From the NCBI GenBank assembly GCA_028554795.2, contig CM068830.1:114899214-114963213 (forward strand): a stretch of 64,000 nucleotides of DNA, in the 5' to 3' direction. The translations under genes and the position numbers were made by a program. Source of the stretch: Sinohyriopsis cumingii (lineage: Eukaryota > Mollusca > Bivalvia > Unionida > Unionidae). This document shows, in pieces, positions 1 through 7,395 of this stretch (position 1 is its first letter; each line of letters begins with the position of its first letter). The notes beneath the pieces are model-generated. The model was not told the origin of the DNA. It ran no database searches and saw only the letters and a program-made list of their open reading frames with translations.

Positions 1-1
1 A

Positions 2-508
2 GAGTGGCAATCGCCGTGCAGCCTCTTGCGAGAAAGTCAAGGCGATTCCATCGTGTTTGTGGAAGGCATTCCTAAAGAAGACGACGGCATCGTCTCTGAC
101 TCCCGTCAAACCCATTTGGTCATTTTCGACGACATGTTAGGAGAAGACGAAGAAGAAATTAAACTGTGGTTCACGCGCAAAGGGCATCACCGTAATGCCA
201 GTGTCGTTTACATCACCCAAAATTTGATTCAACAAAGTAAAGCCCATCACACCTTCAGTCTCAATGCGCATTACGTGGTCTTGTTTAAAAGCCCTCGAGA
301 TAAATCGCAAGTGCAAGTCTTAGCCAAACAGTTAGGAACGCCTTGGCTGACTCAGGCGTACGACGATGCCACACAAACGCAACACACTTATTTACTCGTT
401 GATTTGAAACCTACGACCCCCGAGGATTTGCGATTTCGTACCCACTTGTTTCACCACTGGTGCCAAGACGGAGGGCCTGTCCTGTACACGTCTCCGTCCT
501 CGACTTAA
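2..508 (+). CDS. Packaging ATPase, FtsK/HerA (A32-like) type, 3' part
   Basis: This is the C-terminal part of a Polinton/adintovirus genome-packaging ATPase, which pumps DNA into capsids. The frame is open from the first base, so the start and the Walker A loop lie left of the window. Visible signatures are a Walker B strand ending in two Asp (LVIFDD, bases 116-133), a segment GHHRNAS before a hydrophobic strand, and the sensor-like YITQN (209-223). The C-terminal block NAHYVVLFKSPRDK, followed by YLLVDLKPTTPEDLR, is characteristic of Polinton ATPases. The sequence shows no frame break. The next gene begins 69 bases after the stop. Family assignment is from recognised motifs; function is by family knowledge. 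Confidence 0.9.
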   Translation, partial: EWQSPCSLLRESQGDSIVFVEGIPKEDDGIVSDSRQTHLVIFDDMLGEDEEEIKLWFTRKGHHRNASVVYITQNLIQQSKAHHTFSLNAHYVVLFKSPRDKSQVQVLAKQLGTPWLTQAYDDATQTQHTYLLVDLKPTTPEDLRFRTHLFHHWCQDGGPVLYTSPSST

Positions 509-530
509 TTTCACTCCACATAAAAAAATC

Positions 531-538
531 TATAAAAA
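531..538 (+). promoter_or_regulatory. TATA box for the first pX-like gene
   Basis: TATAAAAA lies 39 bases before the ATG at 577 in the short gap after the ATPase stop. The spacing would put transcription start just upstream of the ATG. Similar boxes at 1521, 1965 and 5031 support a role. Confidence 0.5.
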
Positions 539-576
539 CCTCAGACCCTTTTTCGTCTGTCTCACACAGTGTGAAC

Positions 577-897
577 ATGACGTCCCTTCAGTCGCATCTT
601 CCCGTCAAATTGATTCGTGTCTTGTATGGCATCAGTAGAGAAAAAAATCCAGAAATACGAGCTCGTGTCTTAGAAGCTAGTCTCAAAGAAGCCTTACGAT
701 GGTTCACGGTGACGGCACGTCAAATACTCCAAGGAATCATTCAGATTCCTCATCAAACCAAACGCTTTTTCGATCGAAACAAAGTCGCTTTGGTCCAACT
801 GGCCGATCCCCGCATCGACACTCAAACCAAAAAACAAATCATTTTGAAACCTGGAGGGAGCGGTACTCTAGGAGGGTCATCATTCGCTCACTCTTAA
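577..897 (+). CDS. Small pX-like protein, first paralogue
   Basis: A 106-residue basic protein. Its ATG at 577 follows a TATA box and is preferred to an in-frame upstream start that lies inside the ATPase gene. Residues about 20-95 align by eye with the protein at 1655-1969: both have a helical start with Ser/Ala-x-Lys-Glu, a LxGxIxI/L turn, a Gln-Lys/Lys-Arg helix, and a KKxIL stretch before a Gly-rich end. The second copy has the hydrophobic C-terminus usual for this Polinton family, but this one ends quickly after a PGGSGTLGG stretch. Its original 3' end may therefore have been lost or shifted. Adenovirus pX/mu-like core proteins are the suggested relatives, and no function is shown. Confidence 0.7.
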   Translation: MTSLQSHLPVKLIRVLYGISREKNPEIRARVLEASLKEALRWFTVTARQILQGIIQIPHQTKRFFDRNKVALVQLADPRIDTQTKKQIILKPGGSGTLGGSSFAHS

Positions 898-1012
898 GAT
901 GGGATCCTAATGCCCCCAAAGTTATACCCAAGAAAAAAGCCCAACGAAGCTCCAAGAAGAAAAAGACCAGGTCCCCAAGAAGAACTTCTCCGGTGGCGGG
1001 ACCCTAATCTGA

Positions 1013-1525
1013 CCAGACACCACCCCGGAAAAAGAAAAGAAGCCCCCAGAAAAAGAAACAGAGAAAAGTCGCCAGAAAAAGAAAAGTCCACAGAAGAAAA
1101 CTAGTCGCAAGAGAGGCACTTCTTCTTCGGCCAGGACGCAACCTTACACTCGCAAACCACGACCTGCCACGGCGGTGACTACGTCTGCGGCAGCCTCACG
1201 TTCATCCACTTCTCCGTTGATGACACCAAGAACTGAAGAGTACTTGGAGACGCTGATCACACCAAGAACTTCTCCGTTGATGACCCCAAAAAGAACTTCC
1301 CCAGTGGCAGGACCCTCTAATTTAGTGGCAGTGGCTGCTGCTCACAAAGTACCTTCTCCCAAAATCAAAGTCCAAGAAAGATCGGGGATGTTACAAAGTT
1401 TACTGGGTTTGTCCAAGCAAGAACTGGCTCGATTTAGTCCGTTGCGTACCCCTGCACGACGTGTCATGCCTGTCCTCAAACTGATACGACGTAAAGACAA
1501 TCAGTGGCGACGCGTTCCAGTATAA
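1013..1525 (+). CDS. Basic Pro/Ser/Thr-rich reading frame, probably frame-disrupted
   Basis: This frame is open for 170 codons but has no ATG. The first part is very Lys/Arg-rich, the middle is Ser/Thr/Pro-rich, and the end is basic again, ending two bases into a TATAAA run. Two other frames are open and equally basic just upstream: one ends at 1007 and one runs 910-1104. Internal direct repeats occur (981-1005 with 1292-1316; 1208-1234 with 1267-1296), and the first pair sit in different frames. The likeliest reading is one core-type DNA-binding protein whose frame has been broken near 1005-1010, or a sequencing indel there. It is not recognised as a named family. Confidence 0.45.
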   Translation, partial: PDTTPEKEKKPPEKETEKSRQKKKSPQKKTSRKRGTSSSARTQPYTRKPRPATAVTTSAAASRSSTSPLMTPRTEEYLETLITPRTSPLMTPKRTSPVAGPSNLVAVAAAHKVPSPKIKVQERSGMLQSLLGLSKQELARFSPLRTPARRVMPVLKLIRRKDNQWRRVPV

Positions 1526-1530
1526 AAAAA
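1521..1530 (+). promoter_or_regulatory. TATA box overlapping the upstream stop codon
   Basis: TATAAAAAAA includes the TAA stop of the basic frame (1523-1525). It lies 63 bases before an ATG at 1584 and 134 bases before the pX-like start at 1655. Confidence 0.45.
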
Positions 1531-1654
1531 GGCGTGTGACCAAGTAGGGTATCAGTGTTTTTGGTGCTCCTGAAGACTCAAAGATGTCACCCTCCAGAAA
1601 ACCCCAAGGAAAGAAAAGGAAAGGACTGCCACCACGTTTAGTCAAACATGGGAC

Positions 1655-1969
1655 ATGTTATCTGTCCTGTCCAAAGCTTCTCCACCTCTACGAAAAAAAC
1701 TCATTCAATCGGCCTCCAAAGAGGTCATCGATACCGTGTGCGAATGTTGTTTGAACGTCTTGAAAGGCACGATCCCTTTGTCCAAACACCAGAAACAATG
1801 TTTAGGCAAACATCGTCACGTTCTTCGCCAAATGGTTCAAAAGAAAATCCCCCTTCGTCAAAAGAAGAAGATCTTGGTTCAACTTGAAGGAATTTTACCC
1901 ATCTTGTTAGGCCCGTTGCTGAAAGGAGTCTTGGGAACCATGTTGGGAGGACTGGTGGGAGCAAGATAA
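1655..1969 (+). CDS. Small pX-like protein, second paralogue, with hydrophobic Gly-rich C-terminus
   Basis: A 104-residue protein of a type nearly universal in Polintons and adintoviruses. It has a basic helical body (residues about 10-75) with LSKHQKQ and LRQKKKIL stretches, then a hydrophobic Gly/Leu tail (ILLGPLLKGVLGTMLGGL, about 84-101). The family is often compared with adenovirus core protein X; a role in packing DNA or in membrane contact is inferred only. ATG 1655 is chosen because homology begins close after it. A separate basic frame starts at ATG 1584 and overlaps this gene to 1754; its 24-codon head could be a lost N-terminal extension. The paralogue is at 577-897. Confidence 0.8.
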   Translation: MLSVLSKASPPLRKKLIQSASKEVIDTVCECCLNVLKGTIPLSKHQKQCLGKHRHVLRQMVQKKIPLRQKKKILVQLEGILPILLGPLLKGVLGTMLGGLVGAR

Positions 1970-1974
1970 AAAGG
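1965..1974 (+). promoter_or_regulatory. TATA-like box overlapping a stop codon
   Basis: GATAAAAAGG contains the TAA stop of the preceding gene (1967-1969) and lies 54 bases before the ATG at 2019. Confidence 0.4.
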
Positions 1975-2018
1975 CCCTCGGAAGTCCCAAGATCTCAGAA
2001 TCGACCCCTGACAACCCC

Positions 2019-2657
2019 ATGGAAGGACGAAAACTGGCTTTAGTGCCTTGCAAACGATGGATGGAATACCATCGGTGGCAAGAACAACGCACCCCGCATT
2101 TACCTCCCAATCCCAATTTGAGCGAGATGTCCCAGTTACAACACGAATTGCAGTCCTTGATGGATCGCCAAGATTTGTCCGAAACAGAAAAATCGCAAAA
2201 GTACGGTCAACTCTTGCAACGACTGCAACTCTTTCACCAGAAAGCCTCAGACGAAACAGCTCTTCCCACTCTAAAAGAGTTTAAGACCTTGATGAAAAGT
2301 GCAGCACCATCACCACTACCACCACCACCACCACTACCAGTGACCAAGACAGACAAAGGAGAAGAAGAAGAAGAAGAAGGGTTTCAAACTCCACCAGAAA
2401 AAGTACCCAAGTTAACAACACCACCTACCTCCAGAATTGGATGGATTAAAAAGATGATGGCCACCCCTTCTTCATCACAAGAGAAAAAGAAAGTGAAGAC
2501 AGAAGTGAAGACAGAAGTGAAACAAGAACCGATATCCCCCGCTCAGACATCCTCCTCTTCAATACCTATTGCCGGTCGCACACGCAAAGCATTGCAATCC
2601 AAGAAAATACCCCAAGAGAAAAAGAGTAGCATCCTCCAAGAGTGGGTGTCTTATTAA
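2019..2657 (+). CDS. Polinton ALVP-type protein with acidic and Lys-rich linker
   Basis: A 212-residue protein. The N-terminus, KLALVPCKRWMEY, matches the ALVPYxRY-type opening of a conserved but uncharacterised Polinton/adintovirus protein. Residues about 35-80 are helical and Gln/Leu-rich, a likely coiled coil. A poly-Pro run (about 98-105), an acidic run (EEEEEE, about 115-120), a Thr/Pro stretch and repeated VKTE units (about 160-168) follow. The C-terminus has GRTRKA and ends with a Trp-containing helix, as in relatives. The ATG follows a TATA-like box at 1965. It ends 20 bases before the integrase ATG. The function is unknown; it could be a core or scaffold protein. Confidence 0.75.
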   Translation: MEGRKLALVPCKRWMEYHRWQEQRTPHLPPNPNLSEMSQLQHELQSLMDRQDLSETEKSQKYGQLLQRLQLFHQKASDETALPTLKEFKTLMKSAAPSPLPPPPPLPVTKTDKGEEEEEEGFQTPPEKVPKLTTPPTSRIGWIKKMMATPSSSQEKKKVKTEVKTEVKQEPISPAQTSSSSIPIAGRTRKALQSKKIPQEKKSSILQEWVSY

Positions 2658-2677
2658 CACACCAACCAACACAAAAA

Positions 2678-3679
2678 ATGGAAAAAGTCTTATCCAGCAT
2701 TTACTACGATCCCTCCCATCCTGCAGGTTACGCAGGAGTTCAAAAATTGTATCGTGCTGCCAAAACTCGACTGAAAAGTCTCCGTTTACCTCAAGTGCAA
2801 CGATGGTTACAAGAACAAGCTACCTACACTTTACACAAACCCATTCGACGCAAGTTTGCCAGAAGTCGCACCCGAGTGGAAGGCATCGATCATCAATGGC
2901 AAGCCGATTTAGCCGATGTCTCTCATTTGGCCAGCTACAATCGTGGCTACAAATATTTGTTTTTTGTCATCGACGTCTTTTCCAAATTTGCCTGGGTCGT
3001 GCCCTTGACTTCCAAATCGAGCAGCGCGTTAGTGCAAGCCCTACAACGGGTGTTGAAACAAAACGGTCGTCACCCTCTTCGATGGCAAACGGACAAAGGT
3101 ACCGAATTTCTGAACCAAGCTTTCCAAAAAGAATTAAAGAAACGTGACATTCATTTTTTTACCACCGAGAATCCCGAAACCAAATCCAGCATCGTGGAAC
3201 GTTTTCAACGCACTTTGAAAGAACGCATGTGGAAATATTTTACGCATCACCACACTCTGAAGTACATCGACATCTTACCGCACCTGGTGCAAGCGTACAA
3301 CCAATCTTACCATCGAAGCATCGGACGTGCCCCGCAAAACGTGACTCCCGAGAACGAAGTGCTGGTGTTTGAGCGTCTGTTTGGTACGTCCCGGACGAGG
3401 GCTGTCCCCAAGAAAAGTGGAATGTTGGCCGTAGGAGATTGGGTGCGCATTGGCAAAACCAAACGCACTTTCGACAAAGGTTACTTACCTAACTGGACGA
3501 CCGAATTGTTTCGCGTCACTGGACGAGTGCATGGCCGTCATCCTGCCGTCTATAAATTGGAAGACATGAACGGAGAAGTGCTCAAAAGGAACGTTTTATT
3601 TGCCCGAGTTACAACGTGTCACCAAAAAAGAAGACGACGTGTACGACATCGAAAGCATTCTCGAACGCAGAACCCGTAA
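2678..3679 (+). CDS. Retroviral-type DDE integrase, catalytic part
   Basis: This integrase inserts the element into host DNA. ATG 2678 is the first ATG after the preceding stop; an in-frame GTG at 2642 overlaps that gene. The rve core is clear. The first Asp is in WQADLAD (about residue 77), the second in WQTDKGTEF (139), and the Glu is in SSIVERF (174), with spacing close to DD35E. VIDVFSKFAWVVPL and YNQSYHRSIGRAPQ are typical of Polinton integrases. The SH3-like part (GDWVRI; FRVTGR; VYKLEDMNGE) follows at about 255-300. After about residue 306 the frame runs into unrelated basic sequence, because the chromodomain continues in another frame from 3600. Catalytic residues are intact. Confidence 0.92.
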   Translation: MEKVLSSIYYDPSHPAGYAGVQKLYRAAKTRLKSLRLPQVQRWLQEQATYTLHKPIRRKFARSRTRVEGIDHQWQADLADVSHLASYNRGYKYLFFVIDVFSKFAWVVPLTSKSSSALVQALQRVLKQNGRHPLRWQTDKGTEFLNQAFQKELKKRDIHFFTTENPETKSSIVERFQRTLKERMWKYFTHHHTLKYIDILPHLVQAYNQSYHRSIGRAPQNVTPENEVLVFERLFGTSRTRAVPKKSGMLAVGDWVRIGKTKRTFDKGYLPNWTTELFRVTGRVHGRHPAVYKLEDMNGEVLKRNVLFARVTTCHQKRRRRVRHRKHSRTQNP

Positions 3680-3788
3680 AGTGGGCAAACGACGTGTCAA
3701 AGAAGTCAAAGTACGTTGGAAAGGATATCCACCCAGTTTTGATTCTTGGATCGACGCTTCGCAAGTGATCGACTATAAAAAGAAGTGA
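3600..3788 (+). pseudogene. Chromodomain tail of the integrase, in a shifted frame
   Basis: This frame encodes a chromodomain: VYDIESILERR, then VKVRWKGY and SFDSWI, the usual signature (residues about 18-55). In Polintons this domain is fused to the integrase C-terminus and targets histone marks. Here it is in a frame different from 2678-3679, with both open between 3600 and 3679. Joining them requires a +1 (or -2) change near 3593-3600, within a T-rich run. This may be a mutation, a sequencing indel, or less likely a ribosomal shift site. It has no ATG of its own at its start. Confidence 0.8.
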
Positions 3789-3790
3789 CC

Positions 3791-4174
3791 ATGACCACTC
3801 CTTCACCTAGTTCTTCTGTGCAAGATTTACAAAAACAACCCTTGTGGGTGTGGTGCGGAGAACGTGTGCCTAAAACGCAAATCGTCTTTTTCTGCCAAAT
3901 CTTCGTGGTGTATTGTGTCATCGGGGCAGCCATTGCCAATTTGAGTTTGCAACAAGGAGACAAACAATTGTGGACCATTTTATTGAGCAGTTGCATCGGT
4001 TACCTGCTTCCTAATCCCTCCCTGAAATTCTCCTCGAACGGGAACCCCGGGAACCTTGTGTCCAGTGCCATTGCCATTCACCACTCCAATAACAACCAGA
4101 ACCCCATTTTAGGCGGAGACACGCCTCTGACGTCCAGTAACCCCTCGGACAGCCACAGAACTCTGGAATTATGA
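3791..4174 (+). CDS. Polinton two-span membrane protein
   Basis: A 127-residue protein with two hydrophobic segments: IVFFCQIFVVYCVIGAAIA (about residues 31-49) and LWTILLSSCIGYLLP (about 61-75). The sequence around them (RVPKTQIVFF; LLSSCIGYLLPNPSLK) matches a small membrane protein conserved in Polintons and adintoviruses. The Asn/Ser-rich tail is predicted soluble. The ATG at 3791 is chosen over an in-frame GTG at 3785. The stop overlaps the next start by four bases (ATGA, 4171-4174), showing tight coupling to the capsid gene. A role in virion membranes or release is inferred only. Confidence 0.8.
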   Translation: MTTPSPSSSVQDLQKQPLWVWCGERVPKTQIVFFCQIFVVYCVIGAAIANLSLQQGDKQLWTILLSSCIGYLLPNPSLKFSSNGNPGNLVSSAIAIHHSNNNQNPILGGDTPLTSSNPSDSHRTLEL

Positions 4175-4578
4175 GTCACCAAAACCAATTTTACTTAACC
4201 TTACCTAGTGACAGTTCCATTGAGGTGTTTCCCCACAACACGTTGTGCTGTTACACGGCCAAATTACCTCAGGCCATCCCCTTAGATCACGAAGCCCATT
4301 GGGAAGTGGCTTTGGTAGAAATGATTCACCCAACACAAATCAAAAACATCACTGAAACTCAAAACACTTTTGACGTCGAAATTTTGGACCCAGCACTGCA
4401 GCAAACCATGACGGGCAGTCCTCAACATAACTCACATCTTGCAAAGGAGCTATTACCCCGCAGCAGTGACTCTTCTCCTCCTCTTTTCGTTTATCGCTTT
4501 AAGGCCATTATTTTAGTGGTCAACATCTGGTGGAGGCCATCGCTGACAAATTCTATGGAACCTTTGACAAAGTTCTGA
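4171..4578 (+). pseudogene. Penton/minor capsid protein, N-terminal fragment
   Basis: The start, FYLTLPSDSSIEVFPHNT, followed by LCCYTAKLPQAI and HWEVALVEM, is the hallmark opening of the Polinton penton-type minor capsid protein (single jelly roll, capsid vertices). The family pattern holds to about residue 75. The frame then loses resemblance and stops at 4578. A family-like stretch (HLVEAIADKFYGTF, 4524-4565) is in another frame, so at least one frame change lies near 4400-4524. The C-terminal half is at 4612-5124. The four-base overlap with the gene before is intact. An A8 run at 4586-4593 is a likely site of indels or sequencing error. Confidence 0.82.
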
Positions 4579-4611
4579 CCACAGCAAAAAAAACGTGTCA
4601 CCATCGAGTAA

Positions 4612-5124
4612 CACAAACTGTCTCACCGTCTACTCATCAAATTTCAAAGTGAGGAAAAAAGTATACGTATTAAATTTTGCCCTGGATTGTATGACATTTT
4701 GGGTGGAGACCTCAATATGATCACGGATAAGCAGACCAAAAAAATTATTAAAATGGCAGAGATTGACAACGACATGCATTTTGCAAGGTATTTTCGTTTC
4801 CCGGTAGAACTGAACCAAGGACTGAATTTGATATTCGTGTACTCCGATGTGGTGGAGTACAAAGTGGTGGGACACACCTCTGTGCCGTTACTGCGTGTCA
4901 TTCCTTTCAAAGTAAATTCTGCCACGGTCACTGACGAGGAAGGTGGAAACACTTACCACGTCCACCGCGAATTTGTCCATCCTCACTATTTGCCTGTCAG
5001 CAAGTCTTATTTGGACACGGTCAACATTGCTATAAAAGGAGATTTGGGACAAAATATTCCATTCACCAAAGGAAAAGTCACGGTGAAACTCCATTTCCGA
5101 AAACGGTTTTCTCACGACTCGTAA
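4612..5124 (+). pseudogene. Penton/minor capsid protein, C-terminal fragment
   Basis: This is the second half of the penton-type capsid gene. It is open from just after a TAA at 4609-4611 and has no ATG near its start. Family landmarks are IRIKFCPGLYDILGG, LIFVYSDVVEYKVVGH, VPLLRVIPF, HPHYLPVS and the ending IPFTKGKVTVKLHFRKRF. It is in the same register as the N-terminal fragment, but two stops and a piece in another frame lie between. It ends three bases before the next ATG. A TATAAAAGG within it at 5031 may serve the next gene. Either this copy of the element cannot make a full penton, or the assembly has indels here. Confidence 0.82.
5031..5039 (+). promoter_or_regulatory. TATA box inside the penton 3' end
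   Basis: TATAAAAGG lies 97 bases before the ATG at 5128. It is the best TATA match in this stretch, and the position fits a promoter for the pVI/pX-like gene, perhaps also for the capsid gene. Confidence 0.4.
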
Positions 5125-5127
5125 GTC

Positions 5128-5544
5128 ATGTATCCAGTGTACCAAGGGGTTGCACGACGGCGAGGACACGGTTTAGGAGATATGTTAAAATCGGCCTTTC
5201 GTTCGGTGGCCCCGGTGTTGAAACCGAAGGTGACACGCGGATTGCACGCCTTGAAAGATGCGGCACTGACACAAGGCAAAGAATTTCTCCAAAATGTCAT
5301 CATCGACAAACAAAACCCTAAAGAAGCCTTCATGAGGGCAGGCAAAAATGTCTTGCTGCAAACGGGCAAAGACATTTTGGGTCGCCGAGACACACACATA
5401 AATGCCCTGCACGCTACCGAATCAGACATTCAGCAAGGACAAGGCAGAAAGAGACGAAGAAGAAAACACCCTTTCACCAGACTTCAAGCTAGAAAGGCCA
5501 AGAAAAGAAGAACCGTTCGAGACTTAGACATTTTCGATTATTGA
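5128..5544 (+). CDS. pVI/pX-like basic capsid-interior protein
   Basis: A 138-residue basic protein beginning YPVYQGVARRRGHGLGDML, matching the conserved opening (VYxG, then R-G-H-G-x-G) of a Polinton/adintovirus protein encoded next to the major capsid gene. An amphipathic helix (LKSAFRSVAPVLKP, residues about 20-33) follows. The C-terminal third is strongly basic (GRKRRRRKH; KAKKRRTVRD). By position and composition it resembles adenovirus pVI or core proteins, which are cut by the viral protease. The start and stop are tightly packed between penton (3 bases before) and capsid (18 bases after). The role is inferred from family and context. Confidence 0.75.
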   Translation: MYPVYQGVARRRGHGLGDMLKSAFRSVAPVLKPKVTRGLHALKDAALTQGKEFLQNVIIDKQNPKEAFMRAGKNVLLQTGKDILGRRDTHINALHATESDIQQGQGRKRRRRKHPFTRLQARKAKKRRTVRDLDIFDY

Positions 5545-5562
5545 GAAAGAACAGAACAAAAA

Positions 5563-6873
5563 ATGATGCACCGAGAGTCTTGCGCCTGTTCCAAGACGGA
5601 ACTGGATCTGTTTGCCATGCCCCCCACCATGATGACCATGCAAGAATCCGAATGGGTGGAATTTCACCCCGTTTCCTCATTGGCCGCTTCTGCTCCCATC
5701 GAGTTTGAAATCAAGGGACAACCCGAAGATTACATCGATCTGAATAGCAGTTACTTGTACTTGAAAGTCCAAGTTCTAGATAAGGATGGTAATGGAGTAG
5801 AAGACACTGAGAATATAGCTCCCGTCAACAATTTCATGCATTCCTTGTTCAGCTCAATGGACTTGTACTTGAATAACAAACTAATCAGCAGCAGCATGGA
5901 TACATACCCTTACCGTGCCTACCTGGAAAATCTCTTGACGTACGGAATAGATGCCAAGGATACTCATCTCAATGCTTGCGTGCTGTGGGAACCTGACGAA
6001 GCGGGCAAGTTCGACCTTGTAGATGGAAACAATAGCGGCTTTGAGGAAAGAGAAAGCAAAATCTTAGATAAGAGGAGTTTAGAACTGATGGATCGTTTGC
6101 ATTTGGACATGTGGTTGCAAGAGAAATATTTGCTGAACGGGGTCAATGTCCGCTTGAGACTGAATCGTAGCAGTGTCGCTTTCCATTTGATGGCTGATGG
6201 TGATGCTATTAAGAATGGCAATCCTAAAAGCAAAATCGTGGAGGCCAAACCCTACGTACGACGCGTGGAAGTGTTACCTAAAGTGGGTAACGACATCAGT
6301 CAGACGTTGAGCAGAACGACCGCCAAGTATCCCATACGACGCGTGGAAGTGAAAACGTTCACCATTCCCGTTGGACATCATTCCATGATCGAAGATCATC
6401 TGTTCCAAGGACAGTTACCCAAACGTTTAATCCTTGGTATGGTCGAGAATGAAGCCTTCAACGGAGTCTTCCCTAAAAATCCTTTCAACTTTCAACACTT
6501 CAAGGTGAAGAAAATCGAAGTCAGTCGCGATGGCAAGACCTTGTGTACCCGACCTTTCGAACCTGACTTTGCCAAGAACAATTACTTGAGATCGTACTTG
6601 TCCCTGTACGAAGCCACCGGACAATTAGGAACCAACACCAGTCACGGGATTACGTACGACGATTGCGCAGGAGGCTATGCTTTGTGGGCTTTCGATTTCA
6701 CTCCAGACCAAGGCAGCGACGAGGGACATTTCCACCCTATAAAATCTGGCCAGATTCGTGTGGAACTTCAGTTTACAGAACAACTGAAACAGACAGTGAA
6801 CGTCATCCTGTATGCAGAATTCGATAATACCATGGAAATTAACAGTTTGAGAGAAGTCATTCTAGATTACTAG
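5563..6873 (+). CDS. Major capsid protein, double jelly roll (hexon-like)
   Basis: A 436-residue intact capsid protein of Polinton/adintovirus type, forming pseudo-hexameric capsomers. Conserved landmarks in order: SELxDLF-like opening with MPPTMM (about residues 14-27), EWVEFHPVSSL, APIEFEIKG, DYIDLNSSYLYLKVQV (about 58-73), NFMHSLFSSMDLYLNNKLIS, DTYPYRAYLENLLTYG, LLNGVNVRLRLNRSS, KYPIRRVEVKTFTIP, LPKRLILGMV and FNPFNFQHF-like segments, ending with YAEFDNTMEIN. The length fits the family. Two adjacent ATGs (5563, 5566) are possible starts. No frame break occurs, unlike penton and integrase. The stop is five bases before the next ATG. A TATAAAA at 6738-6744 inside the gene could serve the following genes. 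Confidence 0.95.
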   Translation: MMHRESCACSKTELDLFAMPPTMMTMQESEWVEFHPVSSLAASAPIEFEIKGQPEDYIDLNSSYLYLKVQVLDKDGNGVEDTENIAPVNNFMHSLFSSMDLYLNNKLISSSMDTYPYRAYLENLLTYGIDAKDTHLNACVLWEPDEAGKFDLVDGNNSGFEERESKILDKRSLELMDRLHLDMWLQEKYLLNGVNVRLRLNRSSVAFHLMADGDAIKNGNPKSKIVEAKPYVRRVEVLPKVGNDISQTLSRTTAKYPIRRVEVKTFTIPVGHHSMIEDHLFQGQLPKRLILGMVENEAFNGVFPKNPFNFQHFKVKKIEVSRDGKTLCTRPFEPDFAKNNYLRSYLSLYEATGQLGTNTSHGITYDDCAGGYALWAFDFTPDQGSDEGHFHPIKSGQIRVELQFTEQLKQTVNVILYAEFDNTMEINSLREVILDY

Positions 6874-6878
6874 AAGCC

Positions 6879-7382
6879 ATGGAAGACTGTTATCCCTCTT
6901 TACCTAGTGGAGAAACTTTAGAGATGGAATGTGAGGAGACCGTGGAAGAAGAATCCCAAGACAAAGACGAAGAAGATATCATGATGAAGTCAAGATGGCC
7001 AGAACAAGAAGCCCATTTAGTCTGCTGTTTTGCCAAACACTTGGTCGAAAAAATGACGGAATTGATCAAGAAAAATTGCTATGGATGTCAAAACGATCAT
7101 CCCAGTCAAATTCAACACGATAAATGCCTGATGTTGAGTCAAGAAGAAAAATTGGACGAATATCTGGACGAAGCTTGGAGTCTCATCTCGGACGAAGACG
7201 TGTTACATCAGTGGTATAAAGACTTGCGTGAACATTCGTGTCCACCATTAACCACTCAAGAGATCCATCGTATCGAAGCTCTCCTGAATCAAAGTGAGGA
7301 GACGAAACAAAGAAACGGTTATTTGTCAGACATTTTCAAGCAAAAAGTCAGGATCGAATTGACGACTTATTATTACCTGTGA
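6879..7382 (+). CDS. Polinton Cys/His protein of unknown function
   Basis: A 167-residue protein. The N-terminal 35 residues are acidic. The centre has KKNCYGCQNDHPSQIQHDKC (residues about 64-83), a Cys/His cluster typical of a small protein found in many Polintons and adintoviruses, probably metal binding. The remainder is helical and ends in a Tyr run. Its ATG is five bases after the capsid stop and its stop is 13 bases before the protease ATG, so it belongs to the capsid-protease block. No enzymatic motif is seen. The family's function is not known to me. Confidence 0.75.
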   Translation: MEDCYPSLPSGETLEMECEETVEEESQDKDEEDIMMKSRWPEQEAHLVCCFAKHLVEKMTELIKKNCYGCQNDHPSQIQHDKCLMLSQEEKLDEYLDEAWSLISDEDVLHQWYKDLREHSCPPLTTQEIHRIEALLNQSEETKQRNGYLSDIFKQKVRIELTTYYYL

Positions 7383-7395
7383 AGAAGAAAAAAAC

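Noticed and set aside
894-1119. Open frames on the minus strand opposite the basic region
   Set aside because: They are mirror frames of Lys/Arg/Pro-rich coding sequence, with Phe/Leu/Ser-rich translations and no family resemblance.
1971-1986. GGCCCTCGGAAGTCCC after a pX-like gene, resembling the accessory hairpins
   Set aside because: Two of six stem pairs fail and the loop is not TTTC-like. No purine element follows at the right distance.
3593-3602. Programmed ribosomal frameshift between integrase and chromodomain
   Set aside because: The required shift is +1 or -2, with no canonical -1 heptamer and no evident stimulatory structure. A mutation or indel is simpler.
3774-3782. TATAAAAAG before the membrane-protein gene
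   Set aside because: Only nine bases before the ATG at 3791, so transcription would start inside the gene.
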